Origin: Phycisphaerae bacterium
GTDB taxonomy: Bacteria > Planctomycetota > Phycisphaerae > Sedimentisphaerales > Anaerobacaceae
Direction: 5' to 3'
DNA length: 64,000 bases
Assembly: GCA_012744475.1 (NCBI GenBank)
Contig: JAAYBV010000080.1
Span: forward strand, 1-64,000
The notes below the pieces were generated by a model. It made no database searches and was not told the DNA's origin. It was given only the letters and a program-made list of their open reading frames with translations. Positions 32,794 to 42,390 of the stretch are shown here, piece by piece. A program made the position numbers and the translations under genes. Position 1 is the stretch's first letter; the number at the start of each line of letters is the position of its first letter.

Positions 32794-33759
32794 GTGACGA
32801 TAGAGAAAATGACACGCCGAAGCCTATTGTGCGGTGCAGTCGCCGGTGCAGCGGGCGGCGCGATGGCGCGCTTCGCGGCGGCGGGCAACTCAGAGCATGC
32901 GGCGCATACGAAGCGATGGAAGACCGCGGTCGGGCTCAATGGATTCGAGTCGGTGCGCTCGTATGGCTACCGAATGGATCTCCAGGAGGTTCTGGAGTTC
33001 GTGCGCGTTTGCGGGTTCGACGGCGTCGAGCTGGTGGACTGGCCGCAGCCGTATCCGCAGACGGAGGAAGAGGCCCGCGCGGTCAAACGCATGTACGACC
33101 GGCTGGGCCTGGAGATCATGACGCTCCAGGGTCGCGGCCTGGACGGCGACTGCGGCTCACCCGATACGGCGAGCCGGAGCCGCTACCTGACCCACCTCAA
33201 GCACCAAGTCGATCTGCTGCATGGCTGGGAATGCCAGTTCATCGCGCTCTGGTCGGGCGGGCCGGTCGGGCCGGGCAGCGAAGAATTCTGCAAGTGGACC
33301 GCGGACACCTGGGCAAAGCTCACTGAGTACGCGTGGCAGTACGGCATGTACGTCACGACCGAGCCGGAGCCGGTCATGGCAACCCACACGTTCGAGCTGC
33401 TGCACAAGCTCGTCGACTGGATCGACTCGCCGCACTTCTTTGTGACGTTCGACCCGAGCCACAGCACGATCCTCGGCAACGGCGATCCGATGAGCTTCCT
33501 CCGGGAGTTTCGCGGTCGCGTCGGCCACGTCCACTTCACCGACACGGACGGCACCTGCCGCCCCGAGGGCGGGACATCGAAGCACTTGACGCTCGGCGAC
33601 GGCAAGCTCGACCTCCTCGCGCTGCTGCGCGAGCTGAAAGACCAGGGCTACGACAAGTGGATCATGCTCGACTTGTGGCTGCTGCCCGACATCTATCGCG
33701 GCGCCTACGTCGGCAAGAAACGGCTCGACGCCATGCTGGACACGCTGTTCCCAGTCTGA
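32794..33759 (+). CDS. Tat-exported sugar isomerase/epimerase-like protein
   Basis: 321 aa from a GTG at 32794 (CGGGAG site); ATG at 32809 is the alternative. A twin-arginine signal (TRRSLLCGAVAGAAGG) precedes a xylose-isomerase-like TIM barrel: GFDGVELVDWP, GLEIMTLQGRG, VTTEPEP, FDPSHS, VGHVHFTDTDG carry the usual metal-binding Glu, Asp and His. It probably converts or binds a sugar or inositol derivative outside the cytoplasm. It shares a promoter and direction with the GH-A hydrolase 20 bp downstream. Confidence 0.82.
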   Translation: MTIEKMTRRSLLCGAVAGAAGGAMARFAAAGNSEHAAHTKRWKTAVGLNGFESVRSYGYRMDLQEVLEFVRVCGFDGVELVDWPQPYPQTEEEARAVKRMYDRLGLEIMTLQGRGLDGDCGSPDTASRSRYLTHLKHQVDLLHGWECQFIALWSGGPVGPGSEEFCKWTADTWAKLTEYAWQYGMYVTTEPEPVMATHTFELLHKLVDWIDSPHFFVTFDPSHSTILGNGDPMSFLREFRGRVGHVHFTDTDGTCRPEGGTSKHLTLGDGKLDLLALLRELKDQGYDKWIMLDLWLLPDIYRGAYVGKKRLDAMLDTLFPV

Positions 33760-33779
33760 GTCTTTGGAGGACGCCAAAT

Positions 33780-35795
33780 ATGAACCAGGCCCAGACGTCT
33801 TACATTGCCGCCGCTATGCTGGCCCTGCTGTTCGGTGCGACTGCGGCCGATGGCACAGTGACAGAACCGGCCATCGAACGAAGTGTCCCCAACGCCAGGG
33901 AACTGCCGGCGGTGTTCGTGGAAGGACAGGTGGTCACGGCGCCGGTTCCGTCGGGGGCCGTGACGCATTGGCGTGCGCTCGACGACCGCGAGACCGAAGT
34001 CCGCACCGGCGATCTCGATCCATCTATGTCGCAGATCGACCTCGGCCCGTTGGGCATCGGATGGTACCGTATCGAGTTCCTCTCGGAAGACGGCGAATGC
34101 GTCGCCTGGACGACGGCGGCCGTGCTCGGGCGTCCGCTGGCGCCGGTCCCGCAAGACTCGCCGATCTGCATCGACTCGGCCACGGCGTGGTTCGCACCGA
34201 ACGATTCGGCTAAGCAGGAGCGGTTCGCGCGACTGGCGGCGCTGGCGGGCGTCAACTGGATTCGCGACCGGATGCGCTGGCGGGACGTCGAGCCGCAGCC
34301 GGGACGCTTCGCCGATGCGACAACGACGTACGACCTCTCGGCCGACCTCCAGGCCAGGCATGGACTGAAGGTCCTCCAGGTCTTTCACGGCACGCCTCGG
34401 TGGGCGGTCGACGACGGCGAATCGAGCGGGCGCTATCCTGCCGACCTGCGCCATGCGTACCGCTTCTGCCGGGCAATGGCGAGCCGGTACAAGGGCCGGG
34501 TGCAGGCGTGGGAGCCTTGGAACGAAGCCAATGTCGCCACCTTCGGAGGCCATACCAGCGACGAGATGTGCTCGTACCAGAAGGCGGCCTATCTCGGTTT
34601 CAAGGCGGGCGACCCAAACCTGATCGTCTGCTGGAACGTCTCGACCGCGGTCCCGACGATGCTGCACACGCGTCTGATCCTGGCGAACGAGACATGGCCG
34701 TACTTCGACACGTACAACATCCACACGTACGACTGGCCCGATTCGTATGAGCGGCTGTGGGGACCGGTGCACATCGCGGCGTGCGGCCGGCCCATCTGGG
34801 TAACGGAGAGCGACCGGGGTCTGCAATGCGTGGGCCCGGAGCCATGGTGCGAGCTGTCGCGCGAAGGCGAGCGGCAGAAGGCGGAGTTCATGGCGCAGTC
34901 ATACGCCAGCAGTCTGTTTGCCGGCGCCGACCGGCACTTCCACTTCATCCTCGGCAATTACTATGAGCCCAGCAAGGTTCAGTTCGGCTTGCTGCGGCTG
35001 GACCAGACGCCGCGACCGAGCTATGTCGCGATGGCGGCAATCGGCCGCTTCCTGGCCGGCGCCATGTGTCTGGGCCGGTGGAACCTGACGGGCCAACCGG
35101 ACGCTCAGGTCTATGCCTTCCGCGCCGAGCCTGATGGCAAAGCGCGCGACGTCCTCGTGGCCTGGGCCGAGAAACCGGGGGACTGGTCCCAGCGAGGCAA
35201 GACGACTGTCCCGTGGAGCCTGCCCAGAGCCGTCGCGGTCGACCGCGTGTACGACTACCTCGGACGCCTGCTGGAATCGGGAGTCCCCGAACGGCTGCAA
35301 TCGACCCCGGTCTTCGTTCTCTTGCGTTCCGGCGACGCCTCCGAGCTGTCGCTCGAATCGCCGCCCCGGCGATCCGAGCATCGTCCGGGCGAGATCTGTC
35401 CTGTCGTTCTGCAACTGCACATGCCTGGTTCGACCAGCGTCGACGTCGAGCAGATCGCCTGGGCCTCCGATTACGAGCACCGGGTCGAGCCTGAGACGGA
35501 AACCGTCCTGCCTTTCTACGCCTACAACTTCGGCGACACAGCCGTCAAAGGCCGTATCACCGTCGACCACGCACCCGAAGGCTGGCGGCTGGAGCCGAAG
35601 GCGTGGAATGTCACCCTAGAGGCGATGGGCCGCACAGCACTGCCCTGCTGCTTCTTCATGCCCGGACGAGACCGTGACAAGACCTCCGATTGTTGGATTC
35701 GACTCCGGGGTGATTTCGGCAAGGCCGGCCGCCCCGTTCTGGTCTTCCGTCTGATCTCCGCGCCCGGCGAAGGCTACGACGCCCCGCCTCCGTAG
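33780..35795 (+). CDS. Secreted clan GH-A glycoside hydrolase
   Basis: 671 aa with a signal peptide (about 1-23) and a GGAGG site. An Ig-like N-terminal region (about 25-125) precedes a (beta/alpha)8 barrel: WIRDRMRWRDVEPQPGRF, then the acid/base E249 in EPWNEAN and the nucleophile E343 in IWVTESD, as in GH39/GH5-type enzymes. C-terminal beta domains follow from about residue 450. The exact family and substrate cannot be fixed by eye. It works beside the GH51 enzyme. Confidence 0.82.
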   Translation: MNQAQTSYIAAAMLALLFGATAADGTVTEPAIERSVPNARELPAVFVEGQVVTAPVPSGAVTHWRALDDRETEVRTGDLDPSMSQIDLGPLGIGWYRIEFLSEDGECVAWTTAAVLGRPLAPVPQDSPICIDSATAWFAPNDSAKQERFARLAALAGVNWIRDRMRWRDVEPQPGRFADATTTYDLSADLQARHGLKVLQVFHGTPRWAVDDGESSGRYPADLRHAYRFCRAMASRYKGRVQAWEPWNEANVATFGGHTSDEMCSYQKAAYLGFKAGDPNLIVCWNVSTAVPTMLHTRLILANETWPYFDTYNIHTYDWPDSYERLWGPVHIAACGRPIWVTESDRGLQCVGPEPWCELSREGERQKAEFMAQSYASSLFAGADRHFHFILGNYYEPSKVQFGLLRLDQTPRPSYVAMAAIGRFLAGAMCLGRWNLTGQPDAQVYAFRAEPDGKARDVLVAWAEKPGDWSQRGKTTVPWSLPRAVAVDRVYDYLGRLLESGVPERLQSTPVFVLLRSGDASELSLESPPRRSEHRPGEICPVVLQLHMPGSTSVDVEQIAWASDYEHRVEPETETVLPFYAYNFGDTAVKGRITVDHAPEGWRLEPKAWNVTLEAMGRTALPCCFFMPGRDRDKTSDCWIRLRGDFGKAGRPVLVFRLISAPGEGYDAPPP

Positions 35796-35814
35796 TCGGC
35801 GGATCGACACGCAT

Positions 35815-37029
35815 TCAGTCGGGGTAAAGCAGGTACGGGCGGCTGATGCGCTGGAAGGATTCGCAGGCAGCGCGGTGCGTCTCGCACAATGGGGGCAAGG
35901 GCCTGCGATTGGCAATGGCCTCGCGAATCGCAGCGGTTCCGCACAGCCGGTCGAAATGGTCTGCCCTCCATTCGAACTTCTCGGGAGCCATTCGCGCGAT
36001 TTCGTTGATGATGCGAACGCCCGACCAGAATGGCTCCAGGCGATCGCGGTCGGTGACCTCGATGCGGACGCCGGAGCAGAGGAGTCCCTGGTGCTTCGAT
36101 GCGGTCGGCGTGAACGTGGTCGCGTGGAACTTCAGACCGGTCAGATTCAGGCCGTTCAATCGAGCAGCCAGTTTCGCACCGTCGATCCAGGGCGCGCCGA
36201 ACTGGCGAAACGGCATCGTCGTGCCTCGCCCCTCAGAGAGATTGGTGCCCTCCAGGAGACAGAGCCCCGGATACACGGTGGCGGTTTCGAGGTCCGGCAT
36301 GTTCGGAGACGGCTTGCGAAAGACGAGTCCGGTCCGGTCGTACCACATCGTGCGGTCCCACCCCGTCATCGGGACAACGCTCAGATCGACGTGGACCCCG
36401 CCGGCGAGCCATCCCCGGCCGTCGATCATTCGCGCCAGCTCCCCCACCGTCAGGCCGTGCCGGACGGGGATGGCATGCATGCCGACGAAACTGGCCAGCG
36501 ACGGCTCCAGAATGGGACCTTCGACCTTGGTTCCGCCGATCGGGTTCGGGCGATCCAGCACGATGAAGCGTTTGCCGCATTCGGCGGCCGCCTCCATCAC
36601 CAGGGACATCGTCGAGATGTAGGTATAGAACCGCACGCCGACGTCCTGGATGTCGAAAACCAGCACGTCGATCCCTTCGAGCATCTGGGGCGTCGGCTTG
36701 CGGGTCCGGCCATAGAGACTGTGCACCGGCAGGCCGTACTTCGGGTCGCGCCGGTCGTCGATCGTTTCGCCCGCCTCCTCGACGCCGTACAACCCGTGCT
36801 CCGGGCTGAACAGCGCCACCACCTGCGCGCCGTCGATACCCCTAAAGACATCGACGATGAACCGACCCTGCCGGTCGTACGCGGTGTGATTGGCGATAAT
36901 CCCGATACGCCGGCCGGCAAACAGTGAGCGGTGATTCGCGACGTTGTCGAGTCCCGTGCGAACCTCGGCTGTGCAAGCCACCGTCGACCAGCACAGGATC
37001 ACAAGGCTGAGCGCGCGTGTCCGTCTCAT
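35815..37029 (-). CDS. NamZ-type exo-beta-N-acetylmuramidase (DUF1343)
   Basis: 404 aa with a signal peptide (about 1-21). Family blocks: GRRIGIIANHTAYDRQGR, FSPEHGLYGVEEAGE, DIQDVGVRFYTYISTM, LDRPNPIGG and LEGTNLSEGRGT. NamZ (GH171) enzymes remove terminal N-acetylmuramic acid from peptidoglycan fragments, so the gene probably serves muropeptide scavenging. Its start overlaps the stop of the peptidase gene (ATGA), and both share a GGAGGTGA site region, so they are co-translated. Confidence 0.9.
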   Translation of the reverse strand: MRRTRALSLVILCWSTVACTAEVRTGLDNVANHRSLFAGRRIGIIANHTAYDRQGRFIVDVFRGIDGAQVVALFSPEHGLYGVEEAGETIDDRRDPKYGLPVHSLYGRTRKPTPQMLEGIDVLVFDIQDVGVRFYTYISTMSLVMEAAAECGKRFIVLDRPNPIGGTKVEGPILEPSLASFVGMHAIPVRHGLTVGELARMIDGRGWLAGGVHVDLSVVPMTGWDRTMWYDRTGLVFRKPSPNMPDLETATVYPGLCLLEGTNLSEGRGTTMPFRQFGAPWIDGAKLAARLNGLNLTGLKFHATTFTPTASKHQGLLCSGVRIEVTDRDRLEPFWSGVRIINEIARMAPEKFEWRADHFDRLCGTAAIREAIANRRPLPPLCETHRAACESFQRISRPYLLYPD

Positions 37030-39311
37030 CTGTCACCTCCTTCGGGAGCACGGCGTGCGCCGGGCAGATTCTCTTCGAGATAGCGCGTCAGCAACGAATA
37101 GAGATGGACCGTGGTGCCGTCGCCCTCGCCGATGCCGTGCGTGCGGCCCGGATACGACATCATCGTGAACGCCTTGTCGTGCTTGACCAGCTCGTTGACC
37201 AGCGCCTCGCAGTTCTGGTAGTGAACGTTGTCGTCGGCGGTGCCGTGCACCAGCAGCAGGCGGCCCCGGAGCTGGTGCGCGAAGGTGATCGGCGAGCCGT
37301 TCTTGTAGCCCTCGGCGTTGTCGTCGGGCAGCCCCATGTAGCGTTCCTGGTAGATCGTGTCGTAGAAGCGCTCATCGCTGACGAAGGCAATCGCCATCGC
37401 CATGCGATACAGGTCGGGATAGCGGAAGATCGCATTGAGACTCATCGAGCCGCCCCCGCTCCAGCCCCAGATGCCGATGGCGTTCGGGTCCACAAAGGGT
37501 CTCGTCTCGACGATCTTGCCGACGGCCGCCGCCTGGTCGGCCGAGGCGAGGATGCCGACCTGGTGGTAGACGCTCTTGCGCCACTGACGACCCCTCGGCG
37601 CGGGCGTGCCGCGATTGTCCACGCTGGCGATCACATAACCCTTCTGGGCCAGCATCAGGTGCCAGAGATAGCCCTTGCCGCCCCACCGGTCGAGCACGGT
37701 CTGGCCGGCCGGCTCGCCGTAGACGTGAAACAGCGTGGGATACCGCTCGTTCGGATCGAACTGCGGCGGCCTGATGCACCAGCCATCCAGCTCCACGCCG
37801 TCGCCGATGTCGACGCGGAAGAACTCGGACGGTCCCCTGTCGAGCTTCTCCAACGTCTCGCGCAGCTCGGCATTGTCCGCCAGCACGCGTACGGTCTCGT
37901 GGCCAGGCAACGACACCAGCTCGGTCACGGGAGGAACGCCAAAAGATGAGTACGTGTGAAACGCCCATTTCGCATCGGGCGAGATGTCGTAGGCGTGCGT
38001 GCCGGCGTGGTCCTGCGGCGTGATCCGTTCGGCCGGACTGTTCGCGTCGAGCGAGACGCGGTACAGGTACCGCTGGGTCGGATTGTCGGGCGAGGCGGTG
38101 TAGTAGGCCCAGCCACCTTCCTTGTCGACACATTCGAGATCGATCACGTCGAACGCCCCCGGCGTCAGCAGCTTCGCTTTCCGGCCCGAACGGGAGACCG
38201 CATACAGGTGCCGCCAGCCATCTCGCTCGCTCAGCCAGGTGAAGCGACGGCCGTCGTCGAACCACTTCAAGCAGTCGGTGACATCGAGCCAGGCGGCATC
38301 GCGTTCGGTCATCACGGTCCGGCTGGCACCCTTCCGCACGTTCGCCAGGATGACTTCGTTTCTGTTCTGCAGGCGGTTGAGGTGCTGGAGGACAATGTCC
38401 TTGGAGTTGTCGGCCCAGTCCATCGTGGGGATGTAGTGGTTGCGTGTGTCGTCGCTCAGCTCGAACCAGCGCGTCGAGCCGCCCTCGACGTGGACCACGC
38501 CCACGCGGACCGCCGAGTTCGTCTGGCCCGCCTTGGGATAGCCGAACGTGGTGATCTCCGGATACAGCCCGCGCGTGTTGTCGATCAGGTGGAACATCGG
38601 GACGCCGGACGTGTCGAACTGCCAGTAGGCGATCCACTTGCCGTTGGGACTCCAGCGGAAACCGTCCCGCAGGTAGAACTCCTCTTCGTAGACCCAGTCG
38701 CTGGTCCCGTTGATGACCGTCTCCGAGCCGTCGTGCGTCAGTTGCGCGATCTCCAGGTCGCCGACGTTCTGGACGTAGAGATTGTTCTCGCGAACGTAGG
38801 CGACCTTGCGGCCGTCGGGAGAGAACTTCGCGAACATCAGCGACGAGGCCGGCGCATCGCCGCCCAGCTTCTTCAGTCGCCCGTTGGCCGGCGTCAGCAC
38901 CCAGTAGTCGCCGCGCGTGTTGGCGCGCCAGACCCGCTGCGCGTTGGTGAAGATCAGCAGCCTCTTGCCGTCGTCGGACCAAGTGTAGCCATCGATGCTC
39001 AGGGGCTTGGATTGTCCCTTGGGAATGAGCTTCTCGGCGGGCACGAGAATGTCGCGCTCGCCTGTCTGCGGATCGTGTCGCACGATGTCCTTGGCCTTGT
39101 CGAGGTCGTTGGAGTCCTTCAGCGTGGTGTAGCCAGAGCCGTCCTTGAGCCAGCGGGCCGGACCGAAGGACTCGCCCTTGAAGTCGTTCGAATCGAAGAT
39201 CCGCTTGATGGTGAGAACGGATGGATCGTCCGCTTGTCCGGCCCCAAGCGCGCCCTCGACGAGGATCAGAGCTGCTATGCAAAAAAGAAAGAGACCAAGT
39301 CGCTGCTTCAT
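37026..39311 (-). CDS. Secreted dipeptidyl-peptidase IV-like peptidase (S9)
   Basis: 761 aa. A signal peptide (MKQRLGLFLFCIAALILVEG) is followed by an eight-bladed propeller of DPP IV type (DWVYEEEFYLRDGFRWSPNG is the DPP IV Glu-Glu motif binding the peptide N-terminus) and an alpha/beta hydrolase domain. S618 is in GWSGGG, Asp in HGTADDNVHYQN and His in GRTHGI. It removes dipeptides, probably X-Pro. Coupling to NamZ suggests joint use of peptidoglycan or protein debris. Confidence 0.93.
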   Translation of the reverse strand: MKQRLGLFLFCIAALILVEGALGAGQADDPSVLTIKRIFDSNDFKGESFGPARWLKDGSGYTTLKDSNDLDKAKDIVRHDPQTGERDILVPAEKLIPKGQSKPLSIDGYTWSDDGKRLLIFTNAQRVWRANTRGDYWVLTPANGRLKKLGGDAPASSLMFAKFSPDGRKVAYVRENNLYVQNVGDLEIAQLTHDGSETVINGTSDWVYEEEFYLRDGFRWSPNGKWIAYWQFDTSGVPMFHLIDNTRGLYPEITTFGYPKAGQTNSAVRVGVVHVEGGSTRWFELSDDTRNHYIPTMDWADNSKDIVLQHLNRLQNRNEVILANVRKGASRTVMTERDAAWLDVTDCLKWFDDGRRFTWLSERDGWRHLYAVSRSGRKAKLLTPGAFDVIDLECVDKEGGWAYYTASPDNPTQRYLYRVSLDANSPAERITPQDHAGTHAYDISPDAKWAFHTYSSFGVPPVTELVSLPGHETVRVLADNAELRETLEKLDRGPSEFFRVDIGDGVELDGWCIRPPQFDPNERYPTLFHVYGEPAGQTVLDRWGGKGYLWHLMLAQKGYVIASVDNRGTPAPRGRQWRKSVYHQVGILASADQAAAVGKIVETRPFVDPNAIGIWGWSGGGSMSLNAIFRYPDLYRMAMAIAFVSDERFYDTIYQERYMGLPDDNAEGYKNGSPITFAHQLRGRLLLVHGTADDNVHYQNCEALVNELVKHDKAFTMMSYPGRTHGIGEGDGTTVHLYSLLTRYLEENLPGARRAPEGGDR

Positions 39312-39430
39312 GAGACCATCCCGTCGCCTTAACCCGATGATGCGATCCCAAGCCGGACCGTCGCCGCCAAGCTTGCCAGCCGCCCCCCGCTTTTTCAAGC
39401 CTTTTCTGGGTCTGTCGAAGCCATCCTCCA

Positions 39431-39460
39431 TCCGCCTGCGGCGGATGAGGCTGCCACACG
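39431..39460. repeat. TCCGCC palindrome joined to half a TGGCAGCC element
   Basis: TCCGCCTGCGGCGGA is followed directly by GAGGCTGCCACACGG, the right end of the TGGCAGCC family. No left end is near, so this is a truncated copy. Confidence 0.6.
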
Positions 39461-39559
39461 GGCTTCGCAACGCCATGGCGACTGCTGGGGTCGAAGAACC
39501 GCACAGATCTCTTGAGCGCAGGCCTGTGCGAATCTTCTCGCGATTCGGGCTCAATCGCG

Positions 39560-39565
39560 TATAAT
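39560..39565 (+). promoter_or_regulatory. Likely -10 box for the TraB-like gene
   Basis: A perfect TATAAT 45 nt upstream of the start codon. The best -35 candidate (TTCTCG, 19-nt spacing) is weak. Confidence 0.45.
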
Positions 39566-39610
39566 TTGTGGCCGATAAGACCAGAAACGTCTTTGATTTC
39601 AAGGCAACCA

Positions 39611-40789
39611 ATGGAAACCACCGATAAGATCGCCCTGCCCGAGCGTGTTGCGCACGTGAGGGTCGGTGACAGAAATATATACCTCGTTGGCACCGCGCAC
39701 CTGTCCAAGGAGAGCGTCGAGGACGTCCGCACGACGGTCGAAGCGGTCAAACCCGACGCCATCTGCATTGAGCTGTGCAAGGGACGCTACCAGGCGATGA
39801 CCCAGGCGGACAACTGGGCGAAGATGGACATCTTCAAGGTCATCCGGCAGAAGAAGGCCACCTTCCTGTTGGCGCAACTGATCATGACCAGCTTCTATCG
39901 GCGTCTGGGCGAGAAGCTGGGCATCCAGCCGGGCGCCGAGATGCTCAAGGGCATCGAGCTGGCGGAAGAAACCGGAGCCCAACTCGTCCTGGCCGATCGC
40001 GACATCGAGATCACGCTGAAACGCGTCTGGGGCTATCTGGGCCTCTGGAACAAGCTCAAGCTGTTCATGCAACTGGCCACGGGCATCTTCGTCCACGAGG
40101 AAATCGACACCGACATGATCGAGGCCCTCAAGAAGCAGGACCAGCTCGAAGCGGTGATGGCCGAGTTCGCCGGAAAGTATCCCGAGATCAAGAGAAGGCT
40201 GATCGACGAGCGGGACATCTACCTGGCGCAAAAGATTCGCACCGCGCCCGGTCCGACCGTTGTCGCAATCGTCGGCGCCGGACACCTGGACGGGATCCAA
40301 CGTCACATCCAACAGGACGAGCCCCTCGATGAGCTGATGACGCTGCCACCCAAATCGATCTGGCCGACGGTCTTCGCGTGGGGCATCCCCCTGCTGATCG
40401 TGGCCCTGATCGCTCACGGCTTCACGAAGGACACCACGCACGGCTTCGAGAACATCTACATCTGGATTCTCGTGACAGGGACGCTGGCAGCCGCCGGGGC
40501 GGCGCTGGCGCTGGCCCATCCGTTAACGATCCTGTCGGCCTTCCTCGCGGCCCCGATCACGACGCTGCATCCACTCCTGGCCGCGGGCTGGGTCGCCGGC
40601 ATCGTTCAGGCGTTTGTCCGAAGGCCAACGGTCAGCGACTTCGAAGACCTGCCCGAGGCCATCGGCAGCCTCAAGGGTTTCTGGACCAACCCGGTGACAC
40701 GGATCCTTCTGATCATCGCCTTGGCGAATGTGGGCGCGATGATTGGCGTTCCGATCGCCGGCGCGTGGATCGCCGCCCGGTCGGTGTAG
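39611..40789 (+). CDS. TraB/PrgY-family membrane protein
   Basis: 392 aa. The TraB domain shows YLVGTAHLSKESVEDV, ICIELCKGRY and VVAIVGAGHLDGI. About four hydrophobic segments in the last 140 residues place the C-terminus in the membrane. The family is related to GTxH proteins thought to act as metal-dependent peptidases or pheromone-binding proteins; the role here is unknown. AAGG lies 7 nt before the start. Confidence 0.85.
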   Translation: METTDKIALPERVAHVRVGDRNIYLVGTAHLSKESVEDVRTTVEAVKPDAICIELCKGRYQAMTQADNWAKMDIFKVIRQKKATFLLAQLIMTSFYRRLGEKLGIQPGAEMLKGIELAEETGAQLVLADRDIEITLKRVWGYLGLWNKLKLFMQLATGIFVHEEIDTDMIEALKKQDQLEAVMAEFAGKYPEIKRRLIDERDIYLAQKIRTAPGPTVVAIVGAGHLDGIQRHIQQDEPLDELMTLPPKSIWPTVFAWGIPLLIVALIAHGFTKDTTHGFENIYIWILVTGTLAAAGAALALAHPLTILSAFLAAPITTLHPLLAAGWVAGIVQAFVRRPTVSDFEDLPEAIGSLKGFWTNPVTRILLIIALANVGAMIGVPIAGAWIAARSV

Positions 40790-40796
40790 GTCCGCG

Positions 40797-42212
40797 CTAC
40801 GGCATGACGGCACGATCGTAGAACCGCACGTCGTCGACCATTCCGGCCCAGAACGCCCCGGGGGCGAACCCCTCGCCGGCGCCCAGAAGGAAACCTGCGT
40901 TCGAGGACCTCAGATTGCTCAGGTCACGATCGTCGGAGGCTACTTCCTGCCCATCGACGTAGAGATGCCGCCGCAGGCCCGTCCAGACCAGCCGGACGCG
41001 ATGCCACTGGCCGTCGGTGACGACGCGATCCGACGCGAGCGGGACGGTCATGCGCCCGCCGTCGGTCAGACGCGTCATGATCGCGCCGGTCACAACATCG
41101 GTGCCGATCCACGTGACACCCGCACCGGAGGAATCCGCCTGGGCCAGGATCACCTGCCCCGGCTGCCCCCCCTTGACCCAGGCGAACACCGTGAACGCGC
41201 CATCGGTCGGACGCAGAATCGTACGAGCGCTGACGTAGTCGTCGATCCCATCCAGTTCCAGGGCCCCGCCGATCATGCCGCCATCGGGTCGCCACTGGGG
41301 TCCTCCTTCCAGCGTCCCGTCGAACTTCCCGAGCACATCGATCGCCAGGTTGCCCTCGGCCTCGTCAAGCGGCCAGTGCGTAATCAGATTGGGATACTTC
41401 AGCCAGTACATCCCCACGCCCGCCAAGTCGAGATAGCCAATCGAGCCGTCCCCATCGGGCGCCGGCGCGATGTCCAGGGTGCTCTCGCCGGCCAACCACT
41501 GCATGGCCAGATGCGCGAAGTCCAGCAGGTTCACCACGCCGTCGTGGTTGAAGTCGGGCGCCCGACGCACGCCCGTCAGATGCGGCAGAATGGCTTCAGC
41601 CATCAATCCCGCTCCCTCAGCATTGGGGTGAATGCCGTCGGGGAACAGGTCGCCATGGCCATCGAGCGCGGTGTACAGGTCGATCACCGGCGCACCGGTC
41701 TGAAGCGAAATCTCGTCGATCATCGGGAGGATCTCGTCGCGGATCACCTCCGGGCGGATGCTGAAATTCACATAGAAGGCAGGCACTGGCTTGCAGATCC
41801 ACACCACCGGCGCGCTCGGCAGCGAGCGGAACGCCTCGATCATCGCGATGTAGTCGGGGACATACTCATTCGCATAGACCCAGTTGTGCGGCTTGGAGTC
41901 GTTGGTGCCCAGCTTGATGATGACGATGTCCGGATTGCTCGCCCGCGCGCTCTGGTAGGCGCTTTCGCGGATGTAGGGCTTGTCGCCCTTGCTCAGCAGG
42001 GTCGCGCCGCTGACGCCGAAATTCTCGACCTCCCAGGCCGGGTCGAACTCCTTCAGCATCCGCTCCAACTGGGCGGGATAGCCGTCGCGCAACCGGTCCG
42101 AGATGCCCGATCCATAGGTGATGCTGTCGCCGACACAGGCGATGAGTTTGGCGTTCGCGGCCGACGCAGCGGCCAAGAGGATCAACGGGACGAACAGGGC
42201 TGTGCTTTTCAT
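40797..42212 (-). CDS. Secreted SGNH esterase with dockerin-like and LamG domains
   Basis: 471 aa. Signal peptide (1-21), then an SGNH/GDSL esterase domain: S30 in VGDSITYG, GTNDSKPHN, and the D/H pair in DGIHPN. Residues about 220-270 carry two dockerin-like calcium loops (DFNHDGVVNLLDFAHLAMQW and PDGDGSIGYLDLAGVGMYW). A LamG domain (about 278-465) ends the protein. It probably deacetylates extracellular glycan while bound to it or to a scaffold. Its stop is 7 bp from that of the TraB-like gene. Confidence 0.88.
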   Translation of the reverse strand: MKSTALFVPLILLAAASAANAKLIACVGDSITYGSGISDRLRDGYPAQLERMLKEFDPAWEVENFGVSGATLLSKGDKPYIRESAYQSARASNPDIVIIKLGTNDSKPHNWVYANEYVPDYIAMIEAFRSLPSAPVVWICKPVPAFYVNFSIRPEVIRDEILPMIDEISLQTGAPVIDLYTALDGHGDLFPDGIHPNAEGAGLMAEAILPHLTGVRRAPDFNHDGVVNLLDFAHLAMQWLAGESTLDIAPAPDGDGSIGYLDLAGVGMYWLKYPNLITHWPLDEAEGNLAIDVLGKFDGTLEGGPQWRPDGGMIGGALELDGIDDYVSARTILRPTDGAFTVFAWVKGGQPGQVILAQADSSGAGVTWIGTDVVTGAIMTRLTDGGRMTVPLASDRVVTDGQWHRVRLVWTGLRRHLYVDGQEVASDDRDLSNLRSSNAGFLLGAGEGFAPGAFWAGMVDDVRFYDRAVMP

Positions 42213-42328
42213 GACTCTCTCCTGTCAATGCAAGGTCTCTGCCCGCCTCGGGAGCCCCCTGGCGGCCAACATTCATCTTACCTCGCCTCGGGCCCACGTC
42301 AAAGCAGAATCCCGCCGCAGCCGAAGGT

Positions 42329-42357
42329 TGACCGGGGCCGCGATTGCCGGTAGGATA
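42329..42357 (+). promoter_or_regulatory. Sigma-70-like promoter for isocitrate dehydrogenase
   Basis: TTGACC (42329-42334), a 17-nt spacer and TAGGAT (42352-42357). A small GGCC-TTTAT-GGCC palindrome lies at the expected transcript start and an AGGAG site precedes the gene. Confidence 0.7.
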
Positions 42358-42390
42358 ACGGCCTTTATGGCCTATTAGGAGTACACGCGA

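Larger units (their letters stand above)
39312..39610. other. Divergent intergenic region with half repeat
   Basis: 299 bp between the peptidase and the TraB-like gene. It holds a TCCGCC-TGC-GGCGGA palindrome (39431-39445) joined to half of a TGGCAGCC element (GAGGCTGCCACACGG, 39446-39460) and a TATAAT (39560-39565). No gene is seen. Confidence 0.55.

Noticed and set aside
36362-36376. CCCCGTCATCGGGA as another small palindrome in the NamZ-like gene
   Set aside because: It encodes part of an ordinary family segment (VVPMTGWDRTMW) and has an imperfect stem; no insertion is suggested.
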